64,000 nt of DNA, taken from assembly GCF_010092425.1 (NCBI RefSeq), contig NZ_CP048030.1:1-64000 (forward strand), given 5' to 3'. The stretch comes from Sinimarinibacterium sp. NLF-5-8 (lineage in GTDB: Bacteria > Pseudomonadota > Gammaproteobacteria > Nevskiales > Nevskiaceae). Positions 46,372 through 56,503 of this stretch are shown piece by piece. The notes beneath the pieces are model-generated. The model did no database searches. It was not told where the DNA came from and saw nothing but the letters and a program-made list of their open reading frames with translations. The first letter of the stretch is position 1; each line of letters begins with the position of its first letter. The position numbers and the translations under genes are program-made.

Positions 46372-47229
46372 ATGGGGCGTGATTCTGCGGTATTGGATCC
46401 CAGCCGTGAGTTCGCCTACACCCTTGCCGACTTTGAGCGTGTGCGAAGCATGATCCACCGCCATGCCGGGATTGCATTGGCCGACAGTAAACGTGATCTG
46501 GTCTACAGCCGTCTGGCACGACGCCTGAGGGCATTGGATATCGAGACATTCCGGCGCTATCTGGATCAACTGGAACAGGCGCCCGAATCCGATGAGTGGG
46601 AGCATTTCACCAATGCCCTGACGACGAATCTGACGTCTTTTTTTCGTGAGGCGCATCACTTTGACATTCTGCGTGACCAATTGCGTAGCCTGCCGCCGGG
46701 CAAACGGATTCTGATCTGGTGTTGTGCCGCGTCTACCGGGGAGGAGCCTTACAGCATTGCAATGACCGCCTGTGAAGCGTTTGGCAGGCTTGACCCGCCG
46801 GTGTCCATTTTGGCGACTGACATTGCCACGGATGTTCTGGACACCGCCCAGCGCGGCGTCTATGCCATGGAGCGCGTGGAGTCTTTGTCGAAAGAGCGGT
46901 TGAAGAAGTTTTTTCTTCGCGGCGGCGGCAGCAATGAAGGGCAAGTCAAGGTGGTGGATGCGCTCAAGCGGCTGGTCACGTTCCGCCAGCTTAATTTGCT
47001 GGAACCGCATTGGGGACTCAAAGGGCCGTTCAGTGCGTTGTTCTGCCGCAACATCATGATTTATTTTGATAAACCCACCCAGGCCGAGATCTTGCAGCGC
47101 TTTGTCCCGCTGATCGCCGATGGAGGTCATCTGTATATGGGGCATTCCGAAACCCTGTCGAACCCTCCTGGCAATATCCAGAGCATTGGCCGGACGACAT
47201 ATCGCAAGCGCAGCGTGGTGCGTTCATGA
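46372..47229 (+). CDS. cheR: Chemotaxis methyltransferase CheR
   Basis: A 285-residue S-adenosylmethionine-dependent glutamate methyltransferase acting on MCPs. The N-terminal helical domain includes HAGIALADSKRDLVYSRLAR. NALTTNLTSFFREAHHFDIL and the SAM site LIWCCAASTGEEPYSIAM are typical, as is FCRNIMIYFDKPTQ. The ATG at 46372 has AAAGGAGC upstream. It overlaps cheD by 4 bases. The neighbouring receptor ends in a likely CheR-docking pentapeptide. Confidence 0.96.
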   Translation: MGRDSAVLDPSREFAYTLADFERVRSMIHRHAGIALADSKRDLVYSRLARRLRALDIETFRRYLDQLEQAPESDEWEHFTNALTTNLTSFFREAHHFDILRDQLRSLPPGKRILIWCCAASTGEEPYSIAMTACEAFGRLDPPVSILATDIATDVLDTAQRGVYAMERVESLSKERLKKFFLRGGGSNEGQVKVVDALKRLVTFRQLNLLEPHWGLKGPFSALFCRNIMIYFDKPTQAEILQRFVPLIADGGHLYMGHSETLSNPPGNIQSIGRTTYRKRSVVRS

Positions 47230-47852
47230 CTGCCGCACTCAAGCATGCCTGGGATGTGCGTATTGCGCAGGGTGGTGCGCCCAAGCATTGGGATCATGAG
47301 CTCAAACGCTATCTGACCAAGGTTTTGCCGGGGGAATACGAAGTCGGTGACGCTGAAGCCACGCTGAGCACCTTGCTCGGATCCTGTGTCTGTGCCTGTA
47401 TCCGCGACCCGGTTCTGAGCGTTGGCGGGATGAACCATTTCATGTTGCCGGACGATTCTCGCGAGGGCAGTGGTGGTGGCAATAACGGCCGTTATGGGGC
47501 CTATGCCATGGAAGTGCTGATCAACGAGATCATGAAAATGGGCGGTAAAAAACACCGACTGGAGGCCAAGGTGTTTGGCGGCGGCGCGGTGCTGGCCGGG
47601 ATGACGATGGCAATCGGCGAGCGCAATGCGCAGTTTGTTCTGGCTTATCTTGCCGCTGAGCGGATTCCTGTGATCGCTCAGGATCTGGGCGGTACTGTGG
47701 GTCGCAAGGTGGTTTATTTTGTGGATAGCGGTCGCGCTTTGGTGCGCCACGTTTCCATGGGTGCGTCGTCTGCCGATTTGGCGGCTGAACGTGATTACAG
47801 CCGGACACTGGTCAGTCAGCCAGTGGCGGGCGACATCGAGTTGTTTGATTGA
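47226..47852 (+). CDS. cheD: Chemoreceptor glutamine deamidase CheD
   Basis: A 208-residue deamidase. The catalytic Cys lies in TLLGSCVCACIRDPV and the His in GGMNHFMLPDD. KVFGGGAVLAGMTMAIGERN and VNYFVDSGRALVRH-like VVYFVDSGRALVRHV complete the fold. It converts receptor glutamines to methylatable glutamates. The final residues AGDIELFD resemble the end of the MCP encoded at 48974 (AGDVELF). It lies between cheR and cheB, the usual order. Confidence 0.95.
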   Translation: MTAALKHAWDVRIAQGGAPKHWDHELKRYLTKVLPGEYEVGDAEATLSTLLGSCVCACIRDPVLSVGGMNHFMLPDDSREGSGGGNNGRYGAYAMEVLINEIMKMGGKKHRLEAKVFGGGAVLAGMTMAIGERNAQFVLAYLAAERIPVIAQDLGGTVGRKVVYFVDSGRALVRHVSMGASSADLAAERDYSRTLVSQPVAGDIELFD

Positions 47853-47861
47853 AGCCGAGTC

Positions 47862-48902
47862 ATGCCGATCAAGGTTCTCATCATTGATGATTCTGCACTG
47901 GTACGCAGCGTACTCAGCGAGATTTTATCTGGCGATCCGGGCATTCAAGTGGTCGGCACGGCGTCAGATCCCTACATCGCGCGCGAAAAAATCAAACAGC
48001 TCAACCCGGACGTTCTGACGCTGGATGTCGAAATGCCGCGCATGGATGGCCTGACATTCCTCGATAATCTGATGCGCCTGCGGCCGATGCCGGTGCTGAT
48101 GGTGTCGTCTTTGACCGAGCGCGGGGCAGAAATCACGTTCCAGGCACTGGAGCTGGGTGCAGTCGATTTTGTCACCAAGCCCGCGATCGATGTGAAAAAT
48201 GGGCTGGAAGGATATGCCCAGGTCTTGCGGGATAAAGTGCACGCGGTCGCTTGTGCCCGGCCACAGGCGCGGACAGTCAAATCCGGCACGGCATCTCCCG
48301 AGGTGATCTCTGCGCGCCCTCGCAGCCTGCGAACCACTGAAAAAATCATTGCCATCGGCGCCTCTACCGGCGGAACTGAAGCGATCAAGGCTGTTCTGGA
48401 GACGATGCCGCCGGATGCGCCGGCAATCGTCATCACCCAGCATATTCCTGCCATGTTCAGTGCACCATTTGCGGCGCGGATGGACCGCAGCAGTGCGATG
48501 TCGGTTTGTGAGGCACAGGATGGCCAGCAAATCCTGCCCGGGCATGTTTACATCGCACCGGGTAGCCATCACCTCTTGGTTGAACGCAGCGGCGCACGTT
48601 ATTACTGCCGCCTCTCCGATGCGCCGCCCGAAAATCGCCATCGCCCCAGTGTCGATACGCTGTTTCGTTCTGTTGCGGAGTATGTTGGTGCCAATGCCGT
48701 GGCTGCGATCCTGACCGGGATGGGTGATGATGGTGCGCGCCAGCTTTTGGCGTTGCGCGAAATCGGCGCGCGCACTTTGGTACAAGATGAAGCCACCAGC
48801 GTGGTCTGGGGAATGCCCGGCGCGGCGGCTAAAATCGGTGCGGCAGAATGTGTCTTGCCCCTGGATCGCATCACGGCTCAATTATTGGAGTGGACTCAGT
48901 GA
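47862..48902 (+). CDS. cheB: Chemotaxis methylesterase/response regulator CheB
   Basis: A 346-residue protein with an N-terminal receiver (phospho-Asp55 in [13 protein letters not shown], Lys in DFVTKPAI) and a C-terminal methylesterase. The catalytic triad is visible as Ser in [13 protein letters not shown], His in [13 protein letters not shown] and Asp in [12 protein letters not shown]. It removes receptor methyl groups when phosphorylated by CheA. It starts 9 bases after cheD. The region just past its stop runs into the start of the next receptor gene. Confidence 0.96.
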   Translation: MPIKVLIIDDSALVRSVLSEILSGDPGIQVVGTASDPYIAREKIKQLNPDVLTLDVEMPRMDGLTFLDNLMRLRPMPVLMVSSLTERGAEITFQALELGAVDFVTKPAIDVKNGLEGYAQVLRDKVHAVACARPQARTVKSGTASPEVISARPRSLRTTEKIIAIGASTGGTEAIKAVLETMPPDAPAIVITQHIPAMFSAPFAARMDRSSAMSVCEAQDGQQILPGHVYIAPGSHHLLVERSGARYYCRLSDAPPENRHRPSVDTLFRSVAEYVGANAVAAILTGMGDDGARQLLALREIGARTLVQDEATSVVWGMPGAAAKIGAAECVLPLDRITAQLLEWTQ

Positions 48903-48973
48903 GTCGATCACTTAAACGGCTGGAGCCCCAGCCAATATGGATTTCAGAAACCCCTGTTCATGCGGAGCGCGCC

Positions 48974-50116
48974 ATGCCTGCCTTGTTGTTAAAGCTGATC
49001 ATTCCGGTTTTTTTCACCACCGTACACCTTGTTATTCTGGTGATGGGCACCAACGTGATCGTTAGCAGTGCCAGCGGCGTTGCAGTACTGCTGGCCTGGG
49101 CATGGAGTGTGTGGGCCATGCACCAGCAAGCGCGCGCGGCCCAGGCTGAGGCCGAGCGCCTGCGCGCCGAACAGGAGCGGCATCAGGGCGCATTTGCCGG
49201 GTTTGGCACCAGCCTGGAATCGGAAACCGACGGTGTTCAGCGCGAAATCGAGCGCGTTCGCGGGCTGGTTACCGAAGCGGTTCGGGAACTTGGCGCCAGC
49301 TTTGCGGACATGAACCGGCATGCCCAGCGTCAGCAGGCCGCCGTCAACCGGCTGATCAGCCAGACCGGGGGCGAGGGCGGCGTGGATGTCAGCCATTTTG
49401 CGCAAACGGCGTCGGGGTTGATGAACAGTCTGGTTGACTCTCTGGCGCAGGTTTCTCGCCAGAGTTCTGCCACCGTCGGGCAGATCGATGAGATGGTGCG
49501 CCAGTTGGATGCCATCTTTGATTTGCTTGGGGATGTGAAGTCGATTGCCGATCAGACCAATCTGTTGGCTCTCAATGCTGCGATTGAAGCTGCGCGCGCA
49601 GGTGAGGCCGGTCGCGGTTTTGCCGTGGTTGCCGAGGAGGTGCGTAATCTTTCCGAGCGCTCCACCAGCTTTAACGAGCAGATCCGTAAACTGGTTGCAG
49701 GCTCCAAAGAAGCCGTGGCCAAGGTGCGCGAGAATGTTGGGGCGATGGCTTCGCGCGATATCAGCTTGAGCGAAGATGCGCGGGATGAAGCCGGACGCTT
49801 GTTCGGGCAGGTTGAAAAGCTCAACAGTGGACTGGAAGCAGGGATTCAGGAAGTGTCTGCTGCGCGTGAGCAGATCAGTGAAGCCGTCAGTCGTGCGGTC
49901 CGCAGCCTGCAGTTTGAAGATATTTCAACACAGGCATTGGGCAGTGCAATCAACCACGTTCAGCGGATTTCGAGCATTGGCGTGGACGCCTGTGAAGCGG
50001 TTGATGCGCCGGTCAGTGCTCAGGCCAAGGCGATGCCGCGAGTGGACTGGCGCGCGCCACAGCATAAGCCGGTATCGCAACAATCCATGGACGCAGGCGA
50101 CGTCGAGCTGTTTTGA
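48974..50116 (+). CDS. Membrane-anchored methyl-accepting chemotaxis-like protein, no periplasmic sensor
   Basis: A 380-residue MCP. Two closely spaced hydrophobic helices ([18 protein letters not shown] and [14 protein letters not shown]) leave only a short loop outside, so there is no ligand domain. A coiled-coil region follows, then the signalling tip [20 protein letters not shown] and [14 protein letters not shown]. It ends [11 protein letters not shown] 48974 has GGAG at 6 bases; a GTG at 48899 overlapping the cheB stop also has GGAG upstream and would add 25 residues. It may be a signal-relay or intracellular sensor. Confidence 0.9.
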   Translation: MPALLLKLIIPVFFTTVHLVILVMGTNVIVSSASGVAVLLAWAWSVWAMHQQARAAQAEAERLRAEQERHQGAFAGFGTSLESETDGVQREIERVRGLVTEAVRELGASFADMNRHAQRQQAAVNRLISQTGGEGGVDVSHFAQTASGLMNSLVDSLAQVSRQSSATVGQIDEMVRQLDAIFDLLGDVKSIADQTNLLALNAAIEAARAGEAGRGFAVVAEEVRNLSERSTSFNEQIRKLVAGSKEAVAKVRENVGAMASRDISLSEDARDEAGRLFGQVEKLNSGLEAGIQEVSAAREQISEAVSRAVRSLQFEDISTQALGSAINHVQRISSIGVDACEAVDAPVSAQAKAMPRVDWRAPQHKPVSQQSMDAGDVELF

Positions 50117-50130
50117 AGTGTTGGGATGAT

Positions 50131-50169
50131 GCAAAAACCCCTTGATGTTTGACATCAAGGGGTTTTTGC
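50131..50169. terminator. Bidirectional terminator closing the chemotaxis region
   Basis: A perfect 18-bp inverted repeat, GCAAAAACCCCTTGATGT / ACATCAAGGGGTTTTTGC, around TTG. It separates the receptor gene from the convergent TetR gene. Confidence 0.92.
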
Positions 50170-50181
50170 TGCCTGTGTTCC

Positions 50182-50841
50182 TCAGCGGGCTGCGCCGCGC
50201 AGCATTCGGGAGCCGAGACGGATCAGCCGTGGTTGATCGACCAGGCTGCCAATGCCTTCGAGGAACAGGCGGGTGACGAACTGTGCAGCCGCTTCGGGCG
50301 TGCGCTCTGGTTGCTGGGACAGCAGCCGCGCAAGTTCATAACCGGCACCGAAGCTGACTGCAGTCATCGCCTCCAGATCCAGCTCGGCAGGAATGACGCC
50401 GCGCGCCACCGCATTGTGCAGATCGTCTTTCAGCGTCTGCAGAATCAGGCCAAATACATTGTCGTGGTAAAACGAGCGCACTACCGGCTCGTTGCGAAAC
50501 ATCAACTCAAAAAAGGTCGGATCGTCGCGGACAGCCTGAAATGGCACCAGAAATGATTCGTAAAAAAACGAGCGCACATCCACCGCACGCTCACGCACCT
50601 GATGCATTTGCTCCTGCAATTCGCCCAAGCGTGCCTCGACGAGCGCGCGAAACAGGGAAGGCTTATCGGGGAAGTAGTTGTAGAAGGTGCCGGAGGCGAG
50701 TTTGGTGCGCCGGATGACATCCCGGATGGTCACCGCCTCGAATCCCAGATCAAGAAAGCACGCGAGAGCCGCATCGAGAATCGCGCTGCGATTGACGAGT
50801 TTGCTGCGCTCGCGTTTGGAGAGGTAGCGGGGGAGTTTCAT
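50182..50841 (-). CDS. TetR family transcriptional regulator
   Basis: A 219-residue regulator. The N-terminal HTH reads NRSAILDAALACFLDLGFEA, then VTIRDVIRRTKLASGTFYNY and FPDKPSLF, typical of TetR. The C-terminal ligand domain is not assignable by eye. It lies 31 bases downstream of the enoyl-CoA hydratase gene on the same strand and is likely in its operon, so a fatty acyl-CoA or aromatic acyl-CoA effector is a reasonable guess only. Confidence 0.88.
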   Translation of the reverse strand: MKLPRYLSKRERSKLVNRSAILDAALACFLDLGFEAVTIRDVIRRTKLASGTFYNYFPDKPSLFRALVEARLGELQEQMHQVRERAVDVRSFFYESFLVPFQAVRDDPTFFELMFRNEPVVRSFYHDNVFGLILQTLKDDLHNAVARGVIPAELDLEAMTAVSFGAGYELARLLSQQPERTPEAAAQFVTRLFLEGIGSLVDQPRLIRLGSRMLRGAAR

Positions 50842-50872
50842 CCCTTCAAGGTTGCTGGATTACCGGAAGGCT

Positions 50873-51646
50873 TTAACGGAATCGGGAAAAGTCTGGCTTG
50901 CGTTTTTCCATGAACGCGCCGATGGCTTCCCGTGCTTCGTCCTGCTTAAGCATGGCCATGAAAAAATCGGCTTCATGGTCAATGGCTTCCAGGACTTTTT
51001 CGGTTGTCCAGTGCTTGAGCAGGCGTTTTGTAACGCGCAAGGCATTGGGCGGCTGCTGTGCCAGCCTGACGGCACGGCTGCGGGCATGAGCCTCGACTTC
51101 ATCGTTGGGTAATACCGCGTTGATCAGGCGTGCGTCCAGGGCTTTGGCTGCTGTGAAAGGCTCGCCAAACATCATCAGCTCTGCGGCCTGGACATGGCCG
51201 ATCATGCGCGGCAGCAACAGGGTGGAGGCGTATTCCGGGCAGATGCCGATATTGACAAAAGGCAGGGCAAACCGTGTGGATTCACCGGCGTAGGCCAGAT
51301 CCGCGTGGAACAGCAGTGTGGTGCCAACACCCACCGCCGGGCCGTTGACGGCCGCAATCACCGGTTTCTGGATCTGTGCAAGTGTGCGCATGAAGCGCAG
51401 CACCGGCGCATCGGGGCTGGCGGGGGGCAGTTTCAGAAAATCCTGGAGATCGTTTCCGCTGGAGAAGCAGTCAGCGGCGCCGGTGATCAGAATGACCCGG
51501 ACTTCGGGGTCGGCTTCGGCCTGCGCCAGCACTTCGGCCATGCGGACATACATCGCCTGTGTCAGTGCGTTTTTCTTGTCGGGGCGATTCAGGCGAAGCG
51601 TAAAAACCCGATCGCTGAGATCGGTCAGGATATGTTCGGTGGTCAT
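50873..51646 (-). CDS. Enoyl-CoA hydratase/isomerase family protein
   Basis: A 257-residue crotonase. The oxyanion-hole segments are CFSSGNDLQDFLKL and VNGPAVGVGTTLLFHADLAY, with the catalytic Glu region in NIGICPEYASTLLLPRMIGH. The N-terminus MTTEHILTDLSDRVFTLRLN is family-typical, so I choose ATG 51646; upstream in-frame codons add 24 residues without a match. One of the usual two catalytic Glu positions seems occupied by Asn or Pro, so isomerase versus hydratase activity is unclear. It precedes the TetR gene. Confidence 0.87.
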   Translation of the reverse strand: MTTEHILTDLSDRVFTLRLNRPDKKNALTQAMYVRMAEVLAQAEADPEVRVILITGAADCFSSGNDLQDFLKLPPASPDAPVLRFMRTLAQIQKPVIAAVNGPAVGVGTTLLFHADLAYAGESTRFALPFVNIGICPEYASTLLLPRMIGHVQAAELMMFGEPFTAAKALDARLINAVLPNDEVEAHARSRAVRLAQQPPNALRVTKRLLKHWTTEKVLEAIDHEADFFMAMLKQDEAREAIGAFMEKRKPDFSRFR

Positions 51647-51725
51647 GGCACAAGGATTTGGTAGGGGCAAAAAGCCGGTTCGGGTGAGAGCGAAGCTGCG
51701 GGCGGGTGCCGCCCGCAAAAAACGA

Positions 51726-53576
51726 TCAAAACATCTGCGTATTCTTGACCTCTTCGGCGCTGGGTGCGGCGGTACCGCTGCGCGAAGTGATCCACTCGCC
51801 GGTGATCATCTGTTCGTAGGTCATTCCGGGGCCGACCATCGGGTAGACCGAGGCCATGGGGTCGATGATCACTTCCAGGAATGCCGGGCCTTCAAAGGCC
51901 ACGAACTCGGCGACGGCTTGCGCGAGGTCTTCTTTTTTCTCGACACGGCGCGCAAAGCTGTAGCCATCAGCTTCGGCGGCTTTGATGAAGTCCTTTCGAT
52001 ACAGACCTTTGTCCGAGCCGGCATAGCGACTTTCAAAAAACAGGCGCTGCCACTGTTTGACCATGCCGTCGCCGTAGTTGTTGAGTACGACGATTTTGAT
52101 GGGCACGTTGTAAGTGGTACAGGTTTCCAGTTCGCCAAAATTCATTCGGATCGAGGCATCGCCGTCGATATCGATGACGATTTTGCCGGGTTGGGCAAAT
52201 TGTGCGCCGATGGCGGCAGGCAGGCCAAAGCCCATTGTTCCCATCGAGCCGGATGTCAACAGCAGGCGCGGGCGCTTGAAGTCGAAATACTGCGCCGCCC
52301 ACATCTGATGCTGTCCCACACCGGTGGCAACGATGGCTTCGCCCTGGGTGAGTTTGTTGATTTCCTCGATCACCGCGTGCGGCTGGATGCAGTCGCCATT
52401 GCGTTCGTAATTCATCGCGTGAATGCGCTTGAGATCGGCAATGTGGCTGTGCCATGCGCGGTAATCGGGTCGAAACCCCTTGCCCTGGATGAACTCGCGC
52501 AGGGTGTCGAGTGCCGGCACCAGCAATCCGACATGTGCCCAATCGACGCGTTTGACCTTGTTGATCTCGGAGGGATCAATGTCCAGGTGCGCGATGTGTC
52601 GGGCATTGCGTGCAAACTGGGCGGGCACGCCTGCCACACGATCATCAAAGCGCGCGCCCACGGCAATCAGAAAGTCGCAGTCGTCGGTGGCGTAGTTGGC
52701 AAAGGCGGTGCCGTGCATACCCAGCATTTGCAAACACAGTGCATCGGTCGTGTCTGCTGCACCGATGCCCATCAGCGTGGTGGTGATGGGGATGCCGAAC
52801 GCATCGGCAAACTGGCGCAATGCGGCACTTGCATTACCGTGGATAATGCCGCCGCCGGCGTAGATCAAGGGGCGACGGGATTGGCTGAGCATGGCAAAAA
52901 ACTGATTCGCCGAGGCCTCGCTGACCTGATGCTGCGTGATCGCCTGCAGGCGTTTGCGATAACCCGGAATAGCCAGTTCACCATGCCCCCGGAACATGCC
53001 TGTCCAGTTCTGCACGTCTTTGGGAACATCAACCACCACCGGGCCGGGGCGCCCCGTGCGCGCAATTTCAAAAGCCGTGCGCACGGTTGATTCAAGCTGG
53101 GTGGGATCGGTGACCAGAAAGACATGCTTGGCTGCACTGCCCATGATGGCGCTGATCGGCGCTTCCTGGAAAGCATCGGTACCAACGGCGCCTGTTGGCA
53201 CCTGACCGCAGATCACCACGATGGGAATGGAGTCGGACATGCAGTCGCGCACCGGGGTAACGGTATTGGTTGCACCGGGGCCGCTGGTGACCATGCACAC
53301 GCCCACCTTGCCGGAAGCGCGCGCGTACCCGGCCGCCATGAAACCTGCTGCTTGCTCGTTTGAAGGCACGACGAGCTGCAACGGATCTTGTGTCGGTGTG
53401 CTGCGGTGCTGGTCGTTGTAGCGAAAAATAGCGTCGTAAGTTGGCAGGATCGCGCCACCGGAATAGCCAAATACGACATCCGCACCTTCATCGGCCAGGA
53501 TCTGGACGATCATCTCTGCACCGGTCATGGTGGTGCCAGCGAGAGGGTGAGATGCTGCGGGTGCGGCGGCGTTCAT
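51726..53576 (-). CDS. ilvI: Acetolactate synthase large (catalytic) subunit
   Basis: A 616-residue thiamine-diphosphate enzyme, first common step of branched-chain amino acid synthesis. The N-terminal domain reads MTGAEMIVQILADEGADVVF followed by GYSGGAILP, which includes the ThDP Glu region. The FAD/central domain and the C-terminal ThDP motif IDIDGDASIRMNFGELET-type (GDASIRMNFGELETC) follow. GGAG precedes ATG 53576, but ATG at codon 17 is also possible. It is divergent from ilvH with 130 bases between starts, unlike the normal ilvIH order. Confidence 0.95.
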   Translation of the reverse strand: MNAAAPAASHPLAGTTMTGAEMIVQILADEGADVVFGYSGGAILPTYDAIFRYNDQHRSTPTQDPLQLVVPSNEQAAGFMAAGYARASGKVGVCMVTSGPGATNTVTPVRDCMSDSIPIVVICGQVPTGAVGTDAFQEAPISAIMGSAAKHVFLVTDPTQLESTVRTAFEIARTGRPGPVVVDVPKDVQNWTGMFRGHGELAIPGYRKRLQAITQHQVSEASANQFFAMLSQSRRPLIYAGGGIIHGNASAALRQFADAFGIPITTTLMGIGAADTTDALCLQMLGMHGTAFANYATDDCDFLIAVGARFDDRVAGVPAQFARNARHIAHLDIDPSEINKVKRVDWAHVGLLVPALDTLREFIQGKGFRPDYRAWHSHIADLKRIHAMNYERNGDCIQPHAVIEEINKLTQGEAIVATGVGQHQMWAAQYFDFKRPRLLLTSGSMGTMGFGLPAAIGAQFAQPGKIVIDIDGDASIRMNFGELETCTTYNVPIKIVVLNNYGDGMVKQWQRLFFESRYAGSDKGLYRKDFIKAAEADGYSFARRVEKKEDLAQAVAEFVAFEGPAFLEVIIDPMASVYPMVGPGMTYEQMITGEWITSRSGTAAPSAEEVKNTQMF

Positions 53577-53706
53577 GAAAATTGACTCCGTGGAAAACGG
53601 GCTGGGAAACGCGCGATGTTAGCTTGATTTTGCAGTGCAGCAAAGCTATGTTGCGCGCCCTTGATCCGCAAATATACGCCGGAGCGTGTTCCGGCAGGTC
53701 GTTTTG

Positions 53707-54201
53707 ATGCGCCATATTATTTCTATCCTGCTGCAAAATGAGGCTGGTGCGCTGGCGCGCGTGGCTTCGATGTTTTCTTCGCGCGGGTACAACATCGATT
53801 CACTGTCGGTTGCGCCAACCCAGGATCAGGCTGTATCCCGGCTGACGTTGGTCACCTCTGGCTCTGAGGCGGTCATTGAGCAGATCATCAAGCAAGCACG
53901 CAAGTTGATCGATGTGGTCGAGATCGTCGATCTGTCCGTGGTTGATCACGTCGAGTGCGAACTGGTGATCGTCAAGGTGCGGCTGCTGCCGGAACAGGCC
54001 AATGCGTTCATCCATTGCGTGCGTGATCATCACGCCATCACCCTGGATGGCACCGACAATACCCGAACGACCCAGCTTGCCGGCACCAGCGCACAGATTG
54101 CGGCTTTCATTGCGGCGCTTTCGCAGTTTTCCAACGTCATGGAACTGGTGCGCAGCGGTGTTGCTGCGGTACAGATCGGCCAACACGTCGTCAGCGCCTG
54201 A
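53707..54201 (+). CDS. ilvH: Acetolactate synthase small (regulatory) subunit IlvH
   Basis: A 164-residue subunit with an N-terminal ACT domain (RHIISILLQNEAGALARVAS and RGYNIDSLSVAPTQD) that binds valine. The C-terminal half (VECELVIVKVRLLPEQANAF) modulates the large subunit. ATG 53707 gives MRHIISILLQNE, the family start. The catalytic partner is encoded on the other strand upstream. ilvC follows after 70 bases. Confidence 0.95.
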   Translation: MRHIISILLQNEAGALARVASMFSSRGYNIDSLSVAPTQDQAVSRLTLVTSGSEAVIEQIIKQARKLIDVVEIVDLSVVDHVECELVIVKVRLLPEQANAFIHCVRDHHAITLDGTDNTRTTQLAGTSAQIAAFIAALSQFSNVMELVRSGVAAVQIGQHVVSA

Positions 54202-54226
54202 CGCGTAGAATCGCCTTCTTTTTTAG

Positions 54227-55294
<1,068 letters not shown>

Positions 55295-55343
55295 CGGTGC
55301 CATTTGTGCCAAACCTTGAGGTTTTGGACACATTGCGGTGAAT

Positions 55344-55371
55344 CATAAGGGCACTTTCGGGTGCCCTTATG
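55344..55371 (+). terminator. Hairpin after ilvC
   Basis: CATAAGGGCAC pairs perfectly with GTGCCCTTATG over 11 bp around TTTCGG, about 50 bases past the ilvC stop. The T-tract that follows is broken (TTGTTC), so termination may be partial. Confidence 0.6.
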
Positions 55372-55425
55372 TTGTTCGGGCTTATCTCGTCGTAAGATGC
55401 GGCAGATTTTTGAGGGTTGATGACA

Positions 55426-56187
55426 ATGGATGAAACCACACCGGGGACATCACCGCGTAAAGGGATTTATCTGCTGCCCAATTTGTTTACCACGGGCACC
55501 CTGTTTGGCGGCTTCTATGCAATTGTTCAGGCAATGGGGGGGCATTTTGAAGCGGCCGCTGCGGGTATTCTGGCGGCGATGATTGCCGATGGACTGGATG
55601 GGCGGATTGCTCGTCTGACCCACACCCAAAGCGATTTTGGCAAGGAATACGATTCGATCTGCGACATGGTGGCCTTCGGCGTCGCGCCCGCTATTCTGAT
55701 GTATGCGTTCAGCCTGCACCATTTTGAACAATACGCCTGGTTGGGCGGCAAGCTGGGCTGGGCCATGGCGTTTTTGTACTGCGCCTGTGCAGCGTTACGG
55801 CTGGCACGGTTCAATGTTTTGGCGGCGATTGCCGGCAGCAACAAGGATTTTTTTGGATTGCCCAGCCCGTCGGCTGCAGCGAGCGTAGCGTTTTTTGCGT
55901 GGATGGCGCATAGCTGGGAAGTCGATGGCGCAACGCTGTTGTTGCCATGCTCGATCGTCACGATGGGGTGCGCGCTGTTGATGGTCAGCAATATTCGCTA
56001 CAACAGCTTCAAGCAATTGCACCTGTCCAGGCGTGGCCCCTTTATCTACATGGTGGCGCTGATCGGTGTGTTCACACTGGTGTTGATGAATCCGCCCGTT
56101 GTTCTGTTCGGTGCGTTTTTTCTGTACACCTTATCGGGGCCGGCGACGACGCTGTGGCGGCGCATGCGGCGTACCGCAGGTGTATGA
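55426..56187 (+). CDS. pssA: CDP-diacylglycerol-serine O-phosphatidyltransferase PssA
   Basis: A 253-residue CDP-alcohol phosphatidyltransferase that makes phosphatidylserine in the inner membrane. The motif D-G-x-x-A-R-x8-G-x3-D-x3-D appears as DGLDGRIARLTHTQSDFGKE followed by YDSICDMVAFG. About six to eight hydrophobic segments are visible. This ilvC-pssA-leuA order is common in beta- and gammaproteobacteria. Start candidates at 55417 (TTG), 55420 and 55426 lie together; I choose 55426 for Shine-Dalgarno spacing. Confidence 0.95.
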   Translation: MDETTPGTSPRKGIYLLPNLFTTGTLFGGFYAIVQAMGGHFEAAAAGILAAMIADGLDGRIARLTHTQSDFGKEYDSICDMVAFGVAPAILMYAFSLHHFEQYAWLGGKLGWAMAFLYCACAALRLARFNVLAAIAGSNKDFFGLPSPSAAASVAFFAWMAHSWEVDGATLLLPCSIVTMGCALLMVSNIRYNSFKQLHLSRRGPFIYMVALIGVFTLVLMNPPVVLFGAFFLYTLSGPATTLWRRMRRTAGV

Positions 56188-56231
56188 GGCGAGGGCGCTG
56201 TGGCTTTTTGTGTGGCGGATGAGGCCGAGAT

Positions 56232-56260
56232 TTGGCAGCGGGCTTTGGATGTTTTATAGT
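56232..56260 (+). promoter_or_regulatory. Sigma70-like promoter ahead of the leucine leader and leuA
   Basis: TTGGCA, a 17-base spacer, then TATAGT. Both hexamers are near consensus. The expected start point, 7 to 9 bases past the -10, falls at 56267-56269, at or just before the leader ATG. Confidence 0.7.
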
Positions 56261-56268
56261 CGCGCGTC

Positions 56269-56367
56269 ATGAACACTCGTTACGGCTCAGTTTTATCTTC
56301 AGCTCCGGTCTTGCGCCGCAGCTGGCCGTGCGCGCTGCTATCTCTGCACCTGCTTCTTCTGCCGTAA
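56269..56367 (+). CDS. Leucine-rich leader peptide upstream of leuA (putative attenuator)
   Basis: A 32-residue ORF, MNTRYGSVLSSAPVL then RRSWPCALLSLHLLLLP. Seven of the residues from 23 to 31 and nearby are Leu, four of them consecutive (CTG CTT CTT CTG). It ends 136 bases before the leuA ATG. A small stem, TCTGCC-GTAA-GGCAGA (56358-56373), encloses its stop codon, and a T6 run lies at 56426-56431. CTGCTA within the Leu codons (56335-56340) is complementary to TAGCAG before the T6. No Shine-Dalgarno is visible. It is probably a leucine sensor for leuA expression, though I find no strong classical terminator. Confidence 0.7.
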   Translation: MNTRYGSVLSSAPVLRRSWPCALLSLHLLLLP

Positions 56368-56503
56368 GGCAGATCGAATAGTGCCGTGCCGGCATGGGGC
56401 CAAAACCGTGCAAACCCTGTAGCAGTTTTTTCTCGAAGCATTTGAGATTTGATGACGATGCATGTGCTTTTTGCAAAGCCATGAATCGGGCGAGGATAGC
56501 GCC

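Noticed and set aside
51699-51720. GCGGGCGG/CCGCCCGC palindrome after the acetolactate synthase gene
   Set aside because: In the direction of that gene the T-run precedes rather than follows the stem, so it is not a normal terminator.
51318-53090. A 590-codon plus-strand frame antisense to the acetolactate synthase and hydratase genes
   Set aside because: It spans two well-identified genes on the minus strand and shows no recognisable domain.
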